Shown one piece after another: positions 22,947 through 34,100 of a stretch of DNA of 64,000 nucleotides (position 1 is the first letter of the stretch; each line of letters begins with the position of its first letter). Source of the DNA: Bog-752 sp963799395 (GTDB taxonomy: Bacteria > Actinomycetota > Thermoleophilia > UBA2241); the NCBI GenBank assembly GCA_963799395.1, contig CAWCWZ010000070.1, forward strand, positions 45,697 through 109,696, written 5' to 3'. The position numbers were made by a program, and so were the translations under genes. A model generated the notes under the pieces. The model worked only from the letters and a program-made list of their open reading frames with translations. It ran no database searches and was not told the DNA's origin.

Positions 22947-23906
22947 GTGTTCGGTTACATCGCCAGACGTCTCGTACAACTCGTGTTTGTGCTGATCGGT
23001 GTCAGCATCATCACCTTCCTGATCATGTTCCTGATTCCGGGCGACCCGGCGTACCTGTTGGCCGGCAAGAACGCGACGCCCGAGCTCGTTGCCCGGGTGC
23101 GCGTCGAGCTCGGTCTGAACAGGCCCATCTACGTGCAGTACGGCCGCTTCGTCGACCGCCTCGCGCACGGCAACTTCGGCGAGTCGTACCAGTTTGAGCG
23201 CCCAGTCCGGCAGATGCTGGCAGGGCGCGATACCCAACACCGCGCAGCTTGCCGTAGCGGCCGTTCTGATCGAGCTGCTCGGCATCCCGCTCGGCGTCTA
23301 CTCCGCCTTGCGCCAGTACACTATCTGGGACAGCACGCTGACCACGGCGGCGTCTGATCATCTGGGGCATCCCCGTGTTCGTGTCTGGCGGTCTTCATGC
23401 AGTACGTCTTCGGGGTCTACCTTGGCATCCTGCCCTTTTACGGCACGGGCGGCAGTACGTTCCTGTGGGTCATCCCGGCGGACTGGAACAACTTCTCGCA
23501 CCTCATCCTGCCGGCAGTGACCCTCGGCATCATCGAGGTCGCCTACATCTCGTACATGCAGCGCGCCGCCATGCTCGAGGTCATTCGCTCGGACTACGTG
23601 CGCACGGCCCGCGCCAAGGGACTGCCGGAACGATCGGTCATCCTCAAGCACGGCCTCAAGAACGCCCTCATCCCGGTGCTGACGATCGCCGGCATCGACC
23701 TGGGCGCCCTCATGGGCGGGGCCATCCTCACCGAGACGGTGTTCTCGCGCTACGGGGTCGGCCTCATGATCTACAACGCGATCAACTCCCGCGACCTGCC
23801 GGTCGTGGTGGGCGGCGTGCTGTTCGCCACGTTCGTCTACGTCATCGCCAACCTGGTGGTCGACGTGGCCTACGCCTACGTCGACCCGCGCATTCGCTAC
23901 GAGTAG
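22947..23906 (+). CDS. oppB: oligopeptide-type ABC transporter permease, OppB family (frameshifts)
   Basis: First membrane subunit of the peptide importer. About 318 residues after correcting three inserted bases near 23217, 23357 and 23389. N-terminus MFGYIARRLVQLVFVLIGVS with the first TM helix, then IPGDPAYLLAGKNATPE, PNTAQLAVAAVLIELLGIPLGV, and the EAA-type cytoplasmic loop RTARAKGLPERSVILKHGLKNALIPV that contacts the ATPases. Six TM segments expected. GTG start with CAGGAAGG upstream, 171 nt after the binding protein. 23907-23912 separates it from oppC. Confidence 0.9.
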
Positions 23907-23912
23907 GCGACG

Positions 23913-24882
23913 ATGACCGACACCGAATCGGCTGCTTCCTTCGCCGAGCCGCAGCTCGACGCGCCGCTGCCCGTCGGGTCGCGAGAACGCGCCGCTCAGC
24001 GCCAAGCCGCTCGGTCTGTGGGCCGACACCTGGCGTCGCCTGCGGCGCAACAAGCTGGCCCTCGTCGGCCTGGGCATCATCGTCGTGTTCCTGTTCGTCG
24101 GCGTAGCCGAGATCTTCGCCGGCGTGACCGGCATCCACGGCGGCTACCTCGCGCCTTACAATCCCAACGCGGTCAACTACGACATCGCCAAGTCGCCGCC
24201 CTCGCTGGCCCATCCTTTCGGCACCGACTACATCGGCCGCGACGTGTTTTCGCGCGTGCTCGTGGCGTCGCGCATCTCGCTGCTGGTCGGCGTGATCGCG
24301 GTCAGCATCGCGCTCGCCCTCGGCCTGGCGCTCGGCCCGCTATCGGGCTACTACGGGGGGGCGATCGACTCGGTGATCATGAGGGTCGCCGACGTGTTCT
24401 TCGCCTTCCCCTACATCCTCTTCGTGCTGCTGCTCGTGGTCGTGCTCGGGCCCGGGTTCAGGAACGTGTTCATCGCCATCGGCCTGCTCTCGTGGGCGTC
24501 GTATGCGCGCATCGTGCGGGGCACGGTCCTGAGCGTGAAGACGCAGGAGTACGTCGAGGCTGCCAAGGCGGCCGGCGCCAGCGACCTGCGCATCGTGTTC
24601 GGCCACGTGCTGCCCAACAGCATGGCGCCGGTGTACGTCGCGATCGCCATGGGCATCGGCGGGGCGATCGTCACCGAGGCGGCGCTGAGCTTCCTGGGCA
24701 TCGGCGTGCAGCCGCCGACCGCGAGCTGGGGCAACATGATCTCGGACTACCTGAACTACCTGCAGGCGGGCCAGTGGTGGATGGAGCTCTTCCCCTGCCT
24801 CGCCCTGGTGATCACGGTGTTCGGCTTCATCTCGTTCGGCAACGGTCTGCGCGACGCGACCGACCCCAAGCTCAAGGAATAG
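23913..24882 (+). CDS. oppC: oligopeptide-type ABC transporter permease, OppC family (one frameshift)
   Basis: Second permease. About 322 residues after correcting one base near 23985. Cytoplasmic N-terminus (MTDTESAASFAEPQLD), the family motif LWADTWRRLRRNKLALVGLGII before TM1, periplasm-facing HPFGTDYIGRDVFSRVL (OppC_N signature), and the EAA loop EYVEAAKAAGASDLRIVFGHVLPN. The C-terminus ends FGNGLRDATDPKLKE, the standard OppC end. ATG start 6 nt after oppB; 2 nt separate its stop from the oppD ATG, so translation is probably coupled. Confidence 0.92.
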
Positions 24883-24884
24883 GC

Positions 24885-25910
<1,026 letters not shown>

Positions 25911-25914
<4 letters not shown>

Positions 25915-27004
25915 GCATCCTCGAGGTCGGCGATCTCAAGAAGTACTTTCCGATCAAGTCGGGCGTGCTCAAGCGCACCACCGGCCACGTCTACGCCGTC
26001 GACGGCGTCTCGCTTCGACGTCGACGAAGGGCAAGACCCTCGGCCTGGTGGGCGAGAGCGGCTGCGGCAAGTCGACCACCGGCGGCGCGTGCTCCTGCGC
26101 CTGCTGCCGGCCACCGGCGGTAGCGGTCGTCTTCGACGGGCGTCGACGTCATGGCGGCCTCGCGCGTCGCGCTGCAGCGCCTGCGCCGCGACATGCAGAT
26201 CGTCTTCCAGGACCCGTACGCCTCGCCTGAACCCGCGCATGACGGTGAGCAACATCATCGCCGAGCCGCTGCGCATCCACGACATCGGCACCGAGGCCGA
26301 GCGCAAGAGCGCGTGTCGTCGAGCTGCTCGAGACGGTCGGTCTCACGGCCGAGCACGCCGAACGCTACCCGCACGAGTTCTCGCGGCGGCCAGCGTCAGC
26401 GCATCGGCGTCGCCCGCGCGCTGGCGCTCAATCCGCGGCTCATCATCTGCGACGAACCGGTGAGCGCGCTCGACGTCTCCATCCAGGCCCAGATGATCAA
26501 CCTGCTCGAGGATCTGCAGGACGAGCTCGAGCCTGACCTACCTGTTCATCGCGCACGACCTCTCGGTCGTCAAGCACATCTCCGACCGCGTCGCCGTGAT
26601 GTACCTCGGCAAGATCGTCGAGATCGCCGACAGCACGGTGCTCTACGTCAAGCCGCAGCATCCCTACACCGAGGCGCTGCTCTCGGCCGTGCCCATCCCC
26701 GACCCGCTCACCGAGCGCCCGCGCCGGCGCATCATCCTCGAAGGCGACGTGCCCAGCCCGGCCAACCCGCCCTCGGGCTGCGTGTTCCACCCGCGCTGCC
26801 CGCGCATGCGGCCCGACCCGTGCACCATAAGCATGCCGCCGCTCGAGGTCGTCGCGTACGGCCGGCGTGGACCAGAAGGTCGCGTGCTACTTCCCGACGC
26901 TGTACGGGGCCGCCGGCGCAGCGCCGGCGGCGCCGACGTGCCCACCGGCCAGCGTGACCCATGCGTCACACAGCTACCCCCGCCTCGTCCTAGGTAGGTC
27001 GTGA
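25911..27004 (+). CDS. oppF: peptide ABC transporter ATP-binding protein, OppF family (about ten frameshifts)
   Basis: Second ATPase. GTG at 25911 overlaps the oppD stop (ATG at 25899 is a possible alternative). Joined frames give SILEVGDLKKYFPIKSGVL, GLVGESGCGKSTTG (Walker A), IVFQDPYAS (Q-loop), EFSGGQRQRIGVARAL (signature), RLIICDEPVSALDVS (Walker B), FIAHDLSVVKHISDRVAVMY and the C-terminal GCVFHPRCPRM. Indels lie near 26012, 26030, 26090, 26128, 26145, 26225, 26311, 26383, 26532 and 26865, nearly all one added G or C. Every OppF motif survives in one frame or another, again pointing to consensus error. The last 40 residues (Ala/Pro-rich) are uncertain. Confidence 0.85.
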
Positions 27005-27011
27005 TCGTCTG

Positions 27012-27993
27012 TTGCGCCATCCGGGGACGCGGAGCGCCGCAGGCTCGCTCGCGGCCTGCTCGCCGCCGCGGTGCTCGCCACGCTGGCGGCCGGGTTGCGG
27101 CTGCGGCGGCGTCTGCAAACCATTCCGCTGCCCCCTCGAGTCCGAGCCCGGTCTCACCGGCGGCGACTCGGCCGTGATTGTCGCCCACGTGAACGGTGCC
27201 GCCGTGACCAGGGCCGAGGTCGAGCGCACGATTGCGCGTCTGCGGCATATCGTCGAAGTCGCTTACCACCGGCAGGCGCTCGAGGCGACCATTCGCAGCC
27301 AGTTGCTGAGCCAGGAGGCCGCGCGGCTCGGCGTCGTGGTCTCCAACGCCGAGGTGCGAGGCCCGTGTCTCGCAGGTCGCGCGAGTCTGGTGGGGCACCG
27401 CGGCGCTTCAAGCAATCGCGGTGGCGAGCGCAGGCCTGTCAATCGAGCGCAGCTATCGCCAGGAGCTGCGCGTCGGACTTCTGGCGGAGCAGCTCGGCGC
27501 GCGCAGTTCCCGGCGGTACGTCGCGGGACGCAGGCAGGTGCTCTCGTTCTATCGCGCCCATCGCGCGCAGCTCACCACGCCTGCCGCAGTGCGCCTCGCC
27601 GAGATCGTGGTCAAGACGAAGTCGCTCGGCCAGGCCGTGATCGACCGTTTGCGGCTGGGTTACTCCTTCGCCGAGGTCGCGCGCTCCTACTCCATGGACT
27701 CCGAGTCCATCGCAGCCGGTGGCGTGCTCGGGTGGGTGGCGATTCCTTCACTGCCTACACCGCTCGCGCGAGCGTTGGCGTCGGCGCGCACCGGGGTCGT
27801 CGTGGGGCCAATCGCTGCGATCGGTGGCTGGCATGTCGACAAGGTCCTTGGTCGGCGGCGGGCGCACACCCAGCCGTTAGCCGCGGCCCGCCCGGCCATC
27901 GTCGCGCAGCTCACGCTGGAGCGTCGTGCCGCGCTTCTGTCGGCGTGGCTGGCGAAGGCCCGCGCCGCGGCCCGCGTCACCATCGGCTCCTGA
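27012..27993 (+). CDS. PpiC-type peptidyl-prolyl isomerase lipoprotein, SurA/PrsA-like (frameshifts)
   Basis: Probable extracytoplasmic foldase. With breaks near 27025, 27100 and 27362 repaired, the N-terminus becomes a lipoprotein signal (RRRLARGLLAAAVLATLAAGC), followed by a SurA-N-like segment (VIVAHVNGAAVTRAEVERT, LLSQEAARLGVVVSNAEVRARV) and a PpiC/rotamase domain (PAAVRLAEIVVKTKSLGQAVIDRL to GPIAAIGGWHVDKVLG, residues about 195-295). TTG at 27012 is the best available start; none is strong. It follows oppF closely, so it may be in the same transcript. Substrates unknown. Confidence 0.7.
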
Positions 27994-28062
27994 GCCGCCT
28001 TGGGCGCTGGCTGGCCGCGCTATACTGAAGCTCGACAGCCACACGCGGGAGTCGCCGCCCCC

Positions 28063-28518
28063 ATGAAGAACATCGTCACTGTGCTGTTGGCCCTGGCCGT
28101 GCTCGTCCTGGTCGTCGGGATCGCGAGCCATGCCGCCCGGGTCGACGTGAGCTACGTCGCCGGCACCTGGCATCGCGCGTCGCTGCTGGCCCTGGCGGCC
28201 GTCGTGGCGGCGCTTCTCGTGGTCGTCGGCCTGCTGGCGGCGATCGCCGCCGATCTCGGCGCCGGCCGCGATCGTCACGCCCTCGAAGAAGAGCTCCAGC
28301 GCACGTATGTTCGCCTGCGCGCGGCCGAGAGTGCCACCGCGGAGGGCGCCGGGACGACCTCGCCGCCGGCTGATGAACCGCCGGCCGGGACGGCCATTCC
28401 ACCGGCGGCTGAGGAACCGCCGGCCGGGACGGCCATTCCACCACTGGCCGAGGTGCCGGCGACCCAGACGGCCTCGCCGCCGGCGCCGGGTGACGGCGAA
28501 CCGATGGGCGCGTCCTGA
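28063..28518 (+). CDS. LapA-like small membrane protein with proline-rich tail
   Basis: 151 residues. Two hydrophobic helices (IVTVLLALAVLVLVVGIASHA and SLLALAAVVAALLVVVGLLAAIAA) flank a short loop, then a charged coiled-coil segment (RHALEEELQRTYVRLRAAESA) and a Pro/Ala/Thr-rich tail with a duplicated EPPAGTAIPP. Topology matches LapA/DUF1049 proteins, often encoded beside recJ-type genes; similarity is by topology only. ATG with a weak ribosome site (CGGGAG 15 nt upstream). Function unknown. Confidence 0.6.
   Translation: MKNIVTVLLALAVLVLVVGIASHAARVDVSYVAGTWHRASLLALAAVVAALLVVVGLLAAIAADLGAGRDRHALEEELQRTYVRLRAAESATAEGAGTTSPPADEPPAGTAIPPAAEEPPAGTAIPPLAEVPATQTASPPAPGDGEPMGAS
28375..28442 (+). 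repeat. 29-bp direct repeat, 39-bp period
   Basis: Two identical 29-bp copies (28375-28403 and 28414-28442) encode the duplicated EPPAGTAIPP in the tail of the LapA-like protein. A recent in-frame duplication. Confidence 0.9.
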
Positions 28519-28564
28519 CCGGGTCACCGCCTCCGTCTGCCGGCGCCTGTAGACTGGGGTGGCG

Positions 28565-31138
28565 ATGAGGGAGCAGACCTGGCAGATCGGACCCGTCGAC
28601 CTGCGCGCGGCCGCGGTGCTCGCCGACGAGCTGTCGATCGGCCGCATGGCCGCCGAGATCCTGGCGCGGCGCGGGCTCACCGACCCGGCCGCGGCCCGAG
28701 AGTTCCTGCACCCCGACTATCGCGTGCACAGCCCGTACCTGCTCGACGGCATGGTCGAGGCCCGCAAGCGCATCGACCGTGCTCTCGGCGACGGCGAGAC
28801 CATCGCCGTCTACGGCGACTACGACGCCGACGGCATCACCGCCACGTTCCTGCTCGCCGAGTTCCTGCGCACCCAGATGGGCGCCGAGGTGCTGTGGCGG
28901 TTGCCCAACCGGGCCAGCGAGGGCTACGGCATCTCCGTCGAGGCGCTCGACGAGCTCGCCGCCGCCGGCGCCGGCCTCGTCATCACCGTCGACTGCGGGG
29001 TCGGCGCCCACGCCGAGGTCGCCCACGCGCGCGAGCTCGGCCTCGACGTGATCGTCACCGACCACCACGAGCCCATCGGCCAGCTCCCCGACGGCATCGT
29101 CGTCAACCCCAAGCTGGGCCGCTACCCGTTCCCCCATCTGGCCGGCGTCGGCGTGGCCCTCAAGCTGGCCCACGCGCTGCTCGAAGACCGCCGCGACGAT
29201 CGCGTCGAGCTGCCGCTCGCGCTGCGGCCGTACCTCGACGTCGTCGCGGTCGGCACCGTGGCCGACGTCGTGCCGCTGCTCGACGAGAACCGCAGCCTGG
29301 CGGCCATGGGCATCGGCCGCCTGCGCAGCGCGCCGCGGCCCGGCCTCGCCGCCCTGCTCGAGGTGAGCGACACGCGGCCCGACGACGTCGACGCCGCGAC
29401 CATCGGCTTTCGCCTGGCCCCGCGCCTGAACGCCGCGGGGCGTCTCGAGGACGCCTCGCAGGTCGTCGAGCTGCTCGGCGCGCCCGACCGCGCCGCGGCC
29501 CTGCCGCTGGCCCAGCGCCTCGGGGCCTTGAACGCGGAGCGTCAGGAGATCGAGGCGGTCATCCTGCGCGAAGCCCTCGCCCGGCTGCCCGACCCGCTGC
29601 CGGCCGCTGTCGTGCTGTCGTCGCCCGACTGGCACGCCGGCGTGATCGGCATCGTCGCCGCCCGCGTCGTCGAGCAGACGGGCCGGCCGACCATTCTCCT
29701 GAGCGAGACCGACGGCCTGGCCAAGGGGTCGGGCCGCAGCATCCCGGCGTTCGATCTGCTGGCCGGCGTCGCGGCCTGCTCCGACTGGCTGCTCGGCTAC
29801 GGGGGGCATCGCGCCGCCTGTGGTCTGCAGCTACCGGTCGCCGACGTCGGGGCCTTCGCCGAGGCGCTCGCCGGCTACGCCGGCGAGCGCCTCGGCGACG
29901 ACGACTACCGCAGCGTCACCGCGGTCGAAGCCGTGGCCGCCGGCGACGAGCTCACCCTGGGGCTCACCGACGAGCTCGACCTCTTCGCCCCCCACGGCCT
30001 CGGCAACCCGCGGCCTCTCCTCCTGCTGCACGGGGCCGAGATCGGCGCCTGCCGGCTCACTCGCAACGGGCGCCATCTGCAGTGCGACGTGCGCCTCGAC
30101 GGCGTTACCGCGCCGGGCGTGCGGTTCGGCTTCTCGGCGTTGTCCGAGATCAGACCGGGGGCGCGCTACGACGTGCCGGTGGCCTACGTCAAGAACGCCT
30201 TCAACGGCATGGTCCGGCCCCAGGCCCAGGTCAAGGGCGCCTTCGACGTGGCGTCTCCCGCCGCCGACCTGTGCCCGACCGAGTGCGTGCTCGCCTGCCC
30301 GCAGCGGGTCTCGGGCGACGAGCTCTGGGAGGCGCTCGCCGACGCTGCGCTGCCCGGCGCCGCGGGAGCCGACGGGGCGGCGGCGGCGGTCGCTGCGCTG
30401 CGCCGCGAACGGCGCCTGTTCGACCGCCGCCGGCGGCCCGTGGGCGCGACCCTGTCCTCGCTCGTCGCCGCCGGCGGGCGCCTGCTCGTGCTGGTGGCCG
30501 ACGTCGCGCGGCGGCGACCGCTGCTCACGCGCGACGCCTACCTGCCGCAGCTCGGACGCTCCTATCTGTACCTGAACGGCGCCTGCGTCCCGTCGCGCCT
30601 CGGCCTCGCCGTGTGCGGCGACGGCGTCGGCGACGAACCCGACGTCGTCATGGCCGACGCGGTCCTGGCCGCCGCCAATCCCGAGCTCGTGGGCGTGTTC
30701 GACCACGTGGCGTTCGTCGATCCGCCCTTCGACGGCGGCCTGTTCGGCGAGATCCTCGCCGCGCTGGCGCCGTCCGCCTGCGTCCACGTCCTCTGGGGCG
30801 AGAGTGAGGTAGACTTCACGAAGGCGGTCGTGGCCGAGCGCTACGACCTCGAGGCGGCCTGCCGCCGGCTCTACCGCACGCTCGCGGCGGCCGACGACGG
30901 CAGCGACCTCGTCGCCGAGCTGCTGGGGCGGCAGGGCTTCCTCGCCGACCTCACGGTGCTGGCCGCCGCCTGGAGCACGCTGTTCGAGGCCGGTTTGCTG
31001 GCCGACGACGAAGGCAAGAAGGGAGTAAGAAGGACGGAGGGCAAGATCGACCTCTCCACCTCCGCTACCTATCGCCGATGGCACGAACGATTCCACACGA
31101 CGACGTTCCTCAGGCACTGCCTGAGCATCCGCCTCTAG
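28565..31138 (+). CDS. recJ: single-stranded-DNA-specific exonuclease RecJ, long form
   Basis: 5'-3' ssDNA exonuclease of the DHH family, acting in recombination and repair. About 857 residues, longer than E. coli RecJ (577). Motifs: DYDADGITAT (motif I), VDCGVG, DHHEP (DHH motif), FRLAPRLNAAGRL, and DHHA1 GYGGHRAACGLQ near residue 420. After the OB-like region (to about residue 565) an extra C-terminal domain of about 285 residues follows, ending in HERFHTTTFLRHCLSIRL; Bacillus-type RecJ also has an extension. A TAGACT -10 box at 28551-28556 ends 8 nt before the ATG and no Shine-Dalgarno is present, suggesting leaderless translation (GTG at 28559 is the alternative). Confidence 0.95.
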   Translation: MREQTWQIGPVDLRAAAVLADELSIGRMAAEILARRGLTDPAAAREFLHPDYRVHSPYLLDGMVEARKRIDRALGDGETIAVYGDYDADGITATFLLAEFLRTQMGAEVLWRLPNRASEGYGISVEALDELAAAGAGLVITVDCGVGAHAEVAHARELGLDVIVTDHHEPIGQLPDGIVVNPKLGRYPFPHLAGVGVALKLAHALLEDRRDDRVELPLALRPYLDVVAVGTVADVVPLLDENRSLAAMGIGRLRSAPRPGLAALLEVSDTRPDDVDAATIGFRLAPRLNAAGRLEDASQVVELLGAPDRAAALPLAQRLGALNAERQEIEAVILREALARLPDPLPAAVVLSSPDWHAGVIGIVAARVVEQTGRPTILLSETDGLAKGSGRSIPAFDLLAGVAACSDWLLGYGGHRAACGLQLPVADVGAFAEALAGYAGERLGDDDYRSVTAVEAVAAGDELTLGLTDELDLFAPHGLGNPRPLLLLHGAEIGACRLTRNGRHLQCDVRLDGVTAPGVRFGFSALSEIRPGARYDVPVAYVKNAFNGMVRPQAQVKGAFDVASPAADLCPTECVLACPQRVSGDELWEALADAALPGAAGADGAAAAVAALRRERRLFDRRRRPVGATLSSLVAAGGRLLVLVADVARRRPLLTRDAYLPQLGRSYLYLNGACVPSRLGLAVCGDGVGDEPDVVMADAVLAAANPELVGVFDHVAFVDPPFDGGLFGEILAALAPSACVHVLWGESEVDFTKAVVAERYDLEAACRRLYRTLAAADDGSDLVAELLGRQGFLADLTVLAAAWSTLFEAGLLADDEGKKGVRRTEGKIDLSTSATYRRWHERFHTTTFLRHCLSIRL

Positions 31139-33345
31139 GGCCGCTCGCCCCCGCGGCCGAGCAGCAGCGTGAGCTGCTCGAACGCGTCCTCGCGGCCGTC
31201 GCGCTCTACAACCCCGACCTCGACGAGGAGCTCATCACGCGCGCCTTCGAGTTCGCCTGCGACAAGCACGGCGGGCAGAGCCGCAAGAGCGGCGAGGACT
31301 TCATCAACCACCCCGTCGGCACGGCCCTCATCTGCGCCGAGCTGCGCCTGGACGACGCCACCATCGCCGCCGCCCTCCTGCACGACGTGGTCGAAGACAC
31401 AGACACTCCCATCGACGCCATCCGCGCGCAGTTCGGCGACGAGATCGCCATGCTGGTCGACGGCGTCACCAAGCTGACCAAGATCAGCTTCACCTCGACC
31501 GAAGAGGAACAGGCCGAGAACTACCGCAAGATGATCGTGGCCATGGCCGAGGACATCCGCGTCATCCTGATCAAGCTCGCCGACCGTCTCCACAACATGC
31601 GCACCCTGTGCTACCTGGGCAAGCAGAAACAGATCCAGAAGGCCAAGGAGACGCTCGAGATCTACGCGCCGCTGGCGCACCGCCTGGGCATCAACAGCGT
31701 CAAGTGGCAGCTCGAGGACCTCGCCTTCTCGACCCTCCACCCGCGCAAGTACGGCGAGATCGAGCGCATGGTGTCGCAACGCCGCGCCGACCGCGAAGAG
31801 TACGTCTCGAACGCGGCGCGCTTCCTCGAGGACGAGCTGTCGAAGGTCGGCGTGCGCTCCGAGATCACGGGCCGCGCCAAGCACTTCTACTCGATCTACG
31901 TCAAGATGAGCCGCCGCGGCAAGGAGTTCAACGAGATCTTCGATCTGACGGCGCTGCGCGTCCTGGTCGAGACCGTCAAGGACTGCTACGGCGCCGTCGG
32001 CGTGATCCACGCCGTCTGGAAGCCCATCCCTGGGCGCTTCAAGGACTACATCGCGATGCCCAAGTTCAATCTGTACCAGTCGCTGCACACGACCGTGATC
32101 GGACCGGGCGGCAAGCCGCTCGAGATCCAGATCCGCACGTTCGACATGCACCAGACGGCCGAGTTCGGGGTGGCCGCGCACTGGCTGTACAAGGTCAAGG
32201 GCGACGGCGACCGTCCCGCCGACAAGCTCGCCTGGCTGCGGCAGATGATGGAGTGGCAGTCCGAGACGGCCGGCGACCCGCGCGAGTTCATGGACACGCT
32301 GCGCATCGACCTCTTCGAAGACGAGGTCTTCGTGTTCACGCCCAAGGGCGAAGTGAAGAGCCTGGCGGCCGGCTCGACGCCTATCGACTTCGCCTACTCG
32401 GTGCACACCGACGTCGGGGCGCACTGTGTGGGCGCCAAGATCAACGGCCGCATCGTGCCGCTGCACACCAGGCTGAGCTCGGGCGACATCATCGAGATCA
32501 TCACGTCGCGCTCGAGCCGCGGTCCGTCGCGCGACTGGCTGGGCATCGCCACGACCCCCCGGGCTCGCCAGAAGATCCGTCAGCACTTCCGCCGCGAGCA
32601 GCGCGAAGACTCCGAGCACTCGGGCCGCGACCTGCTGCAGGAGACCCTGCGTCGGCAGGGCCTGCCGGCGCAGAAGCTGCTCTCGTCCGACGTCTTCTCG
32701 CGTATCGTCAAGGACCTCGGCTACCAGAAGGCCGACGACCTCTACGTCGCGCTCGGCTCGGGGCGCATCCCGGTGCGGGCCGTGGTCAACAAGGTGTTGC
32801 AACGCAGCGGCGGCGAGCAGGCCGCCGTCCCCGAGGTCGAGATGCTGCCCACCGAGCCCAAGGCCGGGGCCCTCGCCAGCGCCTCGTCGAGCGAGTTCGG
32901 CATCGCCGTCGAGGGCATGAGCGACATCGTCGTGCGGATGGCCAAGTGCTGCAAGCCGATACCCGGCGACGAGATCGTCGGCTACATCTCGCTGGGCAGG
33001 GGCGTGACGATCCATCGCGCCGAGTGCAAGAACGCCCGGGTCCTTCTCACCAAGAACCGCGAGCGCTTCACGACCGTCACCTGGGAGGGCCTCGGCGTGC
33101 AGGCCTTCCGGGTCGAGCTCCAGGTCGAGGCGCTCGACCGCAACCATCTGCTCGAAGACATCGCCCGCACCCTGTCCGATTCGGGCGTGAACATCGTTGG
33201 CGGGGCGGTGCAGACGCTGTCCGACGGCATCGTCCGGGACCGGTTCGTCCTGGAGATCGGCGACGTCCACCAGGTGGCCAACGTGATCGCCAATCTCAAG
33301 GCCATCGGCACCGTCTACGACGCGTATCGCGTGGTCTCGAGCTAG
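31078..33345 (+). CDS. relA: bifunctional (p)ppGpp synthetase/hydrolase RelA/SpoT
   Basis: Long RSH stringent-response enzyme. 755 residues. HD hydrolase domain with HDVVEDTD (the catalytic HDxxED, residues about 102-107), so hydrolysis should be active. Synthetase domain with FDLTALRVLVE and KFNLYQSLHTTVIGPGG. TGS domain FTPKGEVKSLAAGSTPIDFAYSVHTDVG, conserved-cysteine region MAKCCKPIPGDEIVGYISLGRGVTIHR, and a C-terminal ACT domain. The only usable start, ATG at 31078, overlaps the 3' end of recJ by 61 nt. Translation is probably coupled to recJ. Confidence 0.95.
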   Translation: MARTIPHDDVPQALPEHPPLGPLAPAAEQQRELLERVLAAVALYNPDLDEELITRAFEFACDKHGGQSRKSGEDFINHPVGTALICAELRLDDATIAAALLHDVVEDTDTPIDAIRAQFGDEIAMLVDGVTKLTKISFTSTEEEQAENYRKMIVAMAEDIRVILIKLADRLHNMRTLCYLGKQKQIQKAKETLEIYAPLAHRLGINSVKWQLEDLAFSTLHPRKYGEIERMVSQRRADREEYVSNAARFLEDELSKVGVRSEITGRAKHFYSIYVKMSRRGKEFNEIFDLTALRVLVETVKDCYGAVGVIHAVWKPIPGRFKDYIAMPKFNLYQSLHTTVIGPGGKPLEIQIRTFDMHQTAEFGVAAHWLYKVKGDGDRPADKLAWLRQMMEWQSETAGDPREFMDTLRIDLFEDEVFVFTPKGEVKSLAAGSTPIDFAYSVHTDVGAHCVGAKINGRIVPLHTRLSSGDIIEIITSRSSRGPSRDWLGIATTPRARQKIRQHFRREQREDSEHSGRDLLQETLRRQGLPAQKLLSSDVFSRIVKDLGYQKADDLYVALGSGRIPVRAVVNKVLQRSGGEQAAVPEVEMLPTEPKAGALASASSSEFGIAVEGMSDIVVRMAKCCKPIPGDEIVGYISLGRGVTIHRAECKNARVLLTKNRERFTTVTWEGLGVQAFRVELQVEALDRNHLLEDIARTLSDSGVNIVGGAVQTLSDGIVRDRFVLEIGDVHQVANVIANLKAIGTVYDAYRVVSS

Positions 33346-33449
33346 GGAGCGGCGCCGCGGTGAGCGCGGACGGCCGCCGCTCGACGACGGACGCCCGCGA
33401 CTGATAGCGTAAGCGGCTGTTTGTTTTCGCGCTAAGTGAGGAACGCCGC

Positions 33450-34100
33450 ATGGCCGATCACTTCGACGTCTTCATGCTGACTCTCGGGCCCCTCGGCGCC
33501 AACTGCTTCATCGTGGCCTGCGAGGGCCGGGCGTTCGTCATCGACCCGGGCGACGAGGCCGACGTGGTGAGCGCCGCCTTCGACGAGATAGGGGCGCTCC
33601 CGCAAGCGATTCTCGTGACCCACGGTCACTTCGACCACATCGGTGGCGTCGACGCCCTCGCGCGGCGGTTCGACCTGCCCGTCTACGTGGGCGCGGCCGA
33701 CGCCGGAGAGCTCACCGATCCGGCGAGCGGACCGCTCGCCGGGTTCCCGGTGCAGGCGGTCTCGGTCGCCCCGATCCTGCTCGACGACGAACAGCGGCTC
33801 GAGCTGGTCGTGCCCGTGACGGCGATCCCCACGCCGGGGCACTCCGCCGGGTCGCAGACCTTCTTCGTCGAGGGCCATCTGTTCTCGGGCGACCTGCTGT
33901 TCCAGGGCAGCGTCGGACGCACCGACCTGCCGGGCGGATCGAGCGACGAGTTGCTCAACTCGATCGCCGCGCTCATCCGCCGGTTCCCGCCCGACACGCT
34001 CGTGCACTGCGGCCACGGGCCCGATACGTCGCTGGGCCGCGAGCTCGCCCTCAACCCCTTCCTGTCGCCGCTGCGCTACGACCCGGAGCACCGCTGGTGA
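33450..34100 (+). CDS. metallo-beta-lactamase-fold hydrolase (glyoxalase II-like)
   Basis: 216 residues. The Zn-binding signature THGHFDHIGG (residues about 54-63) plus HSAGSQTFF, SGDLLFQGSVGRTDLPGG and the C-terminal HCGHGPDTSLGREL give a complete binuclear-metal site of the YcbL/glyoxalase II branch. Cytoplasmic. The placement relA-MBL-hisS-aspS is widespread in Gram-positives. The physiological substrate (hydroxyacyl-thiol ester or otherwise) cannot be told from sequence. ATG with GAGGAACGCCGC upstream; it overlaps hisS by 4 nt. Confidence 0.9.
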   Translation: MADHFDVFMLTLGPLGANCFIVACEGRAFVIDPGDEADVVSAAFDEIGALPQAILVTHGHFDHIGGVDALARRFDLPVYVGAADAGELTDPASGPLAGFPVQAVSVAPILLDDEQRLELVVPVTAIPTPGHSAGSQTFFVEGHLFSGDLLFQGSVGRTDLPGGSSDELLNSIAALIRRFPPDTLVHCGHGPDTSLGRELALNPFLSPLRYDPEHRW

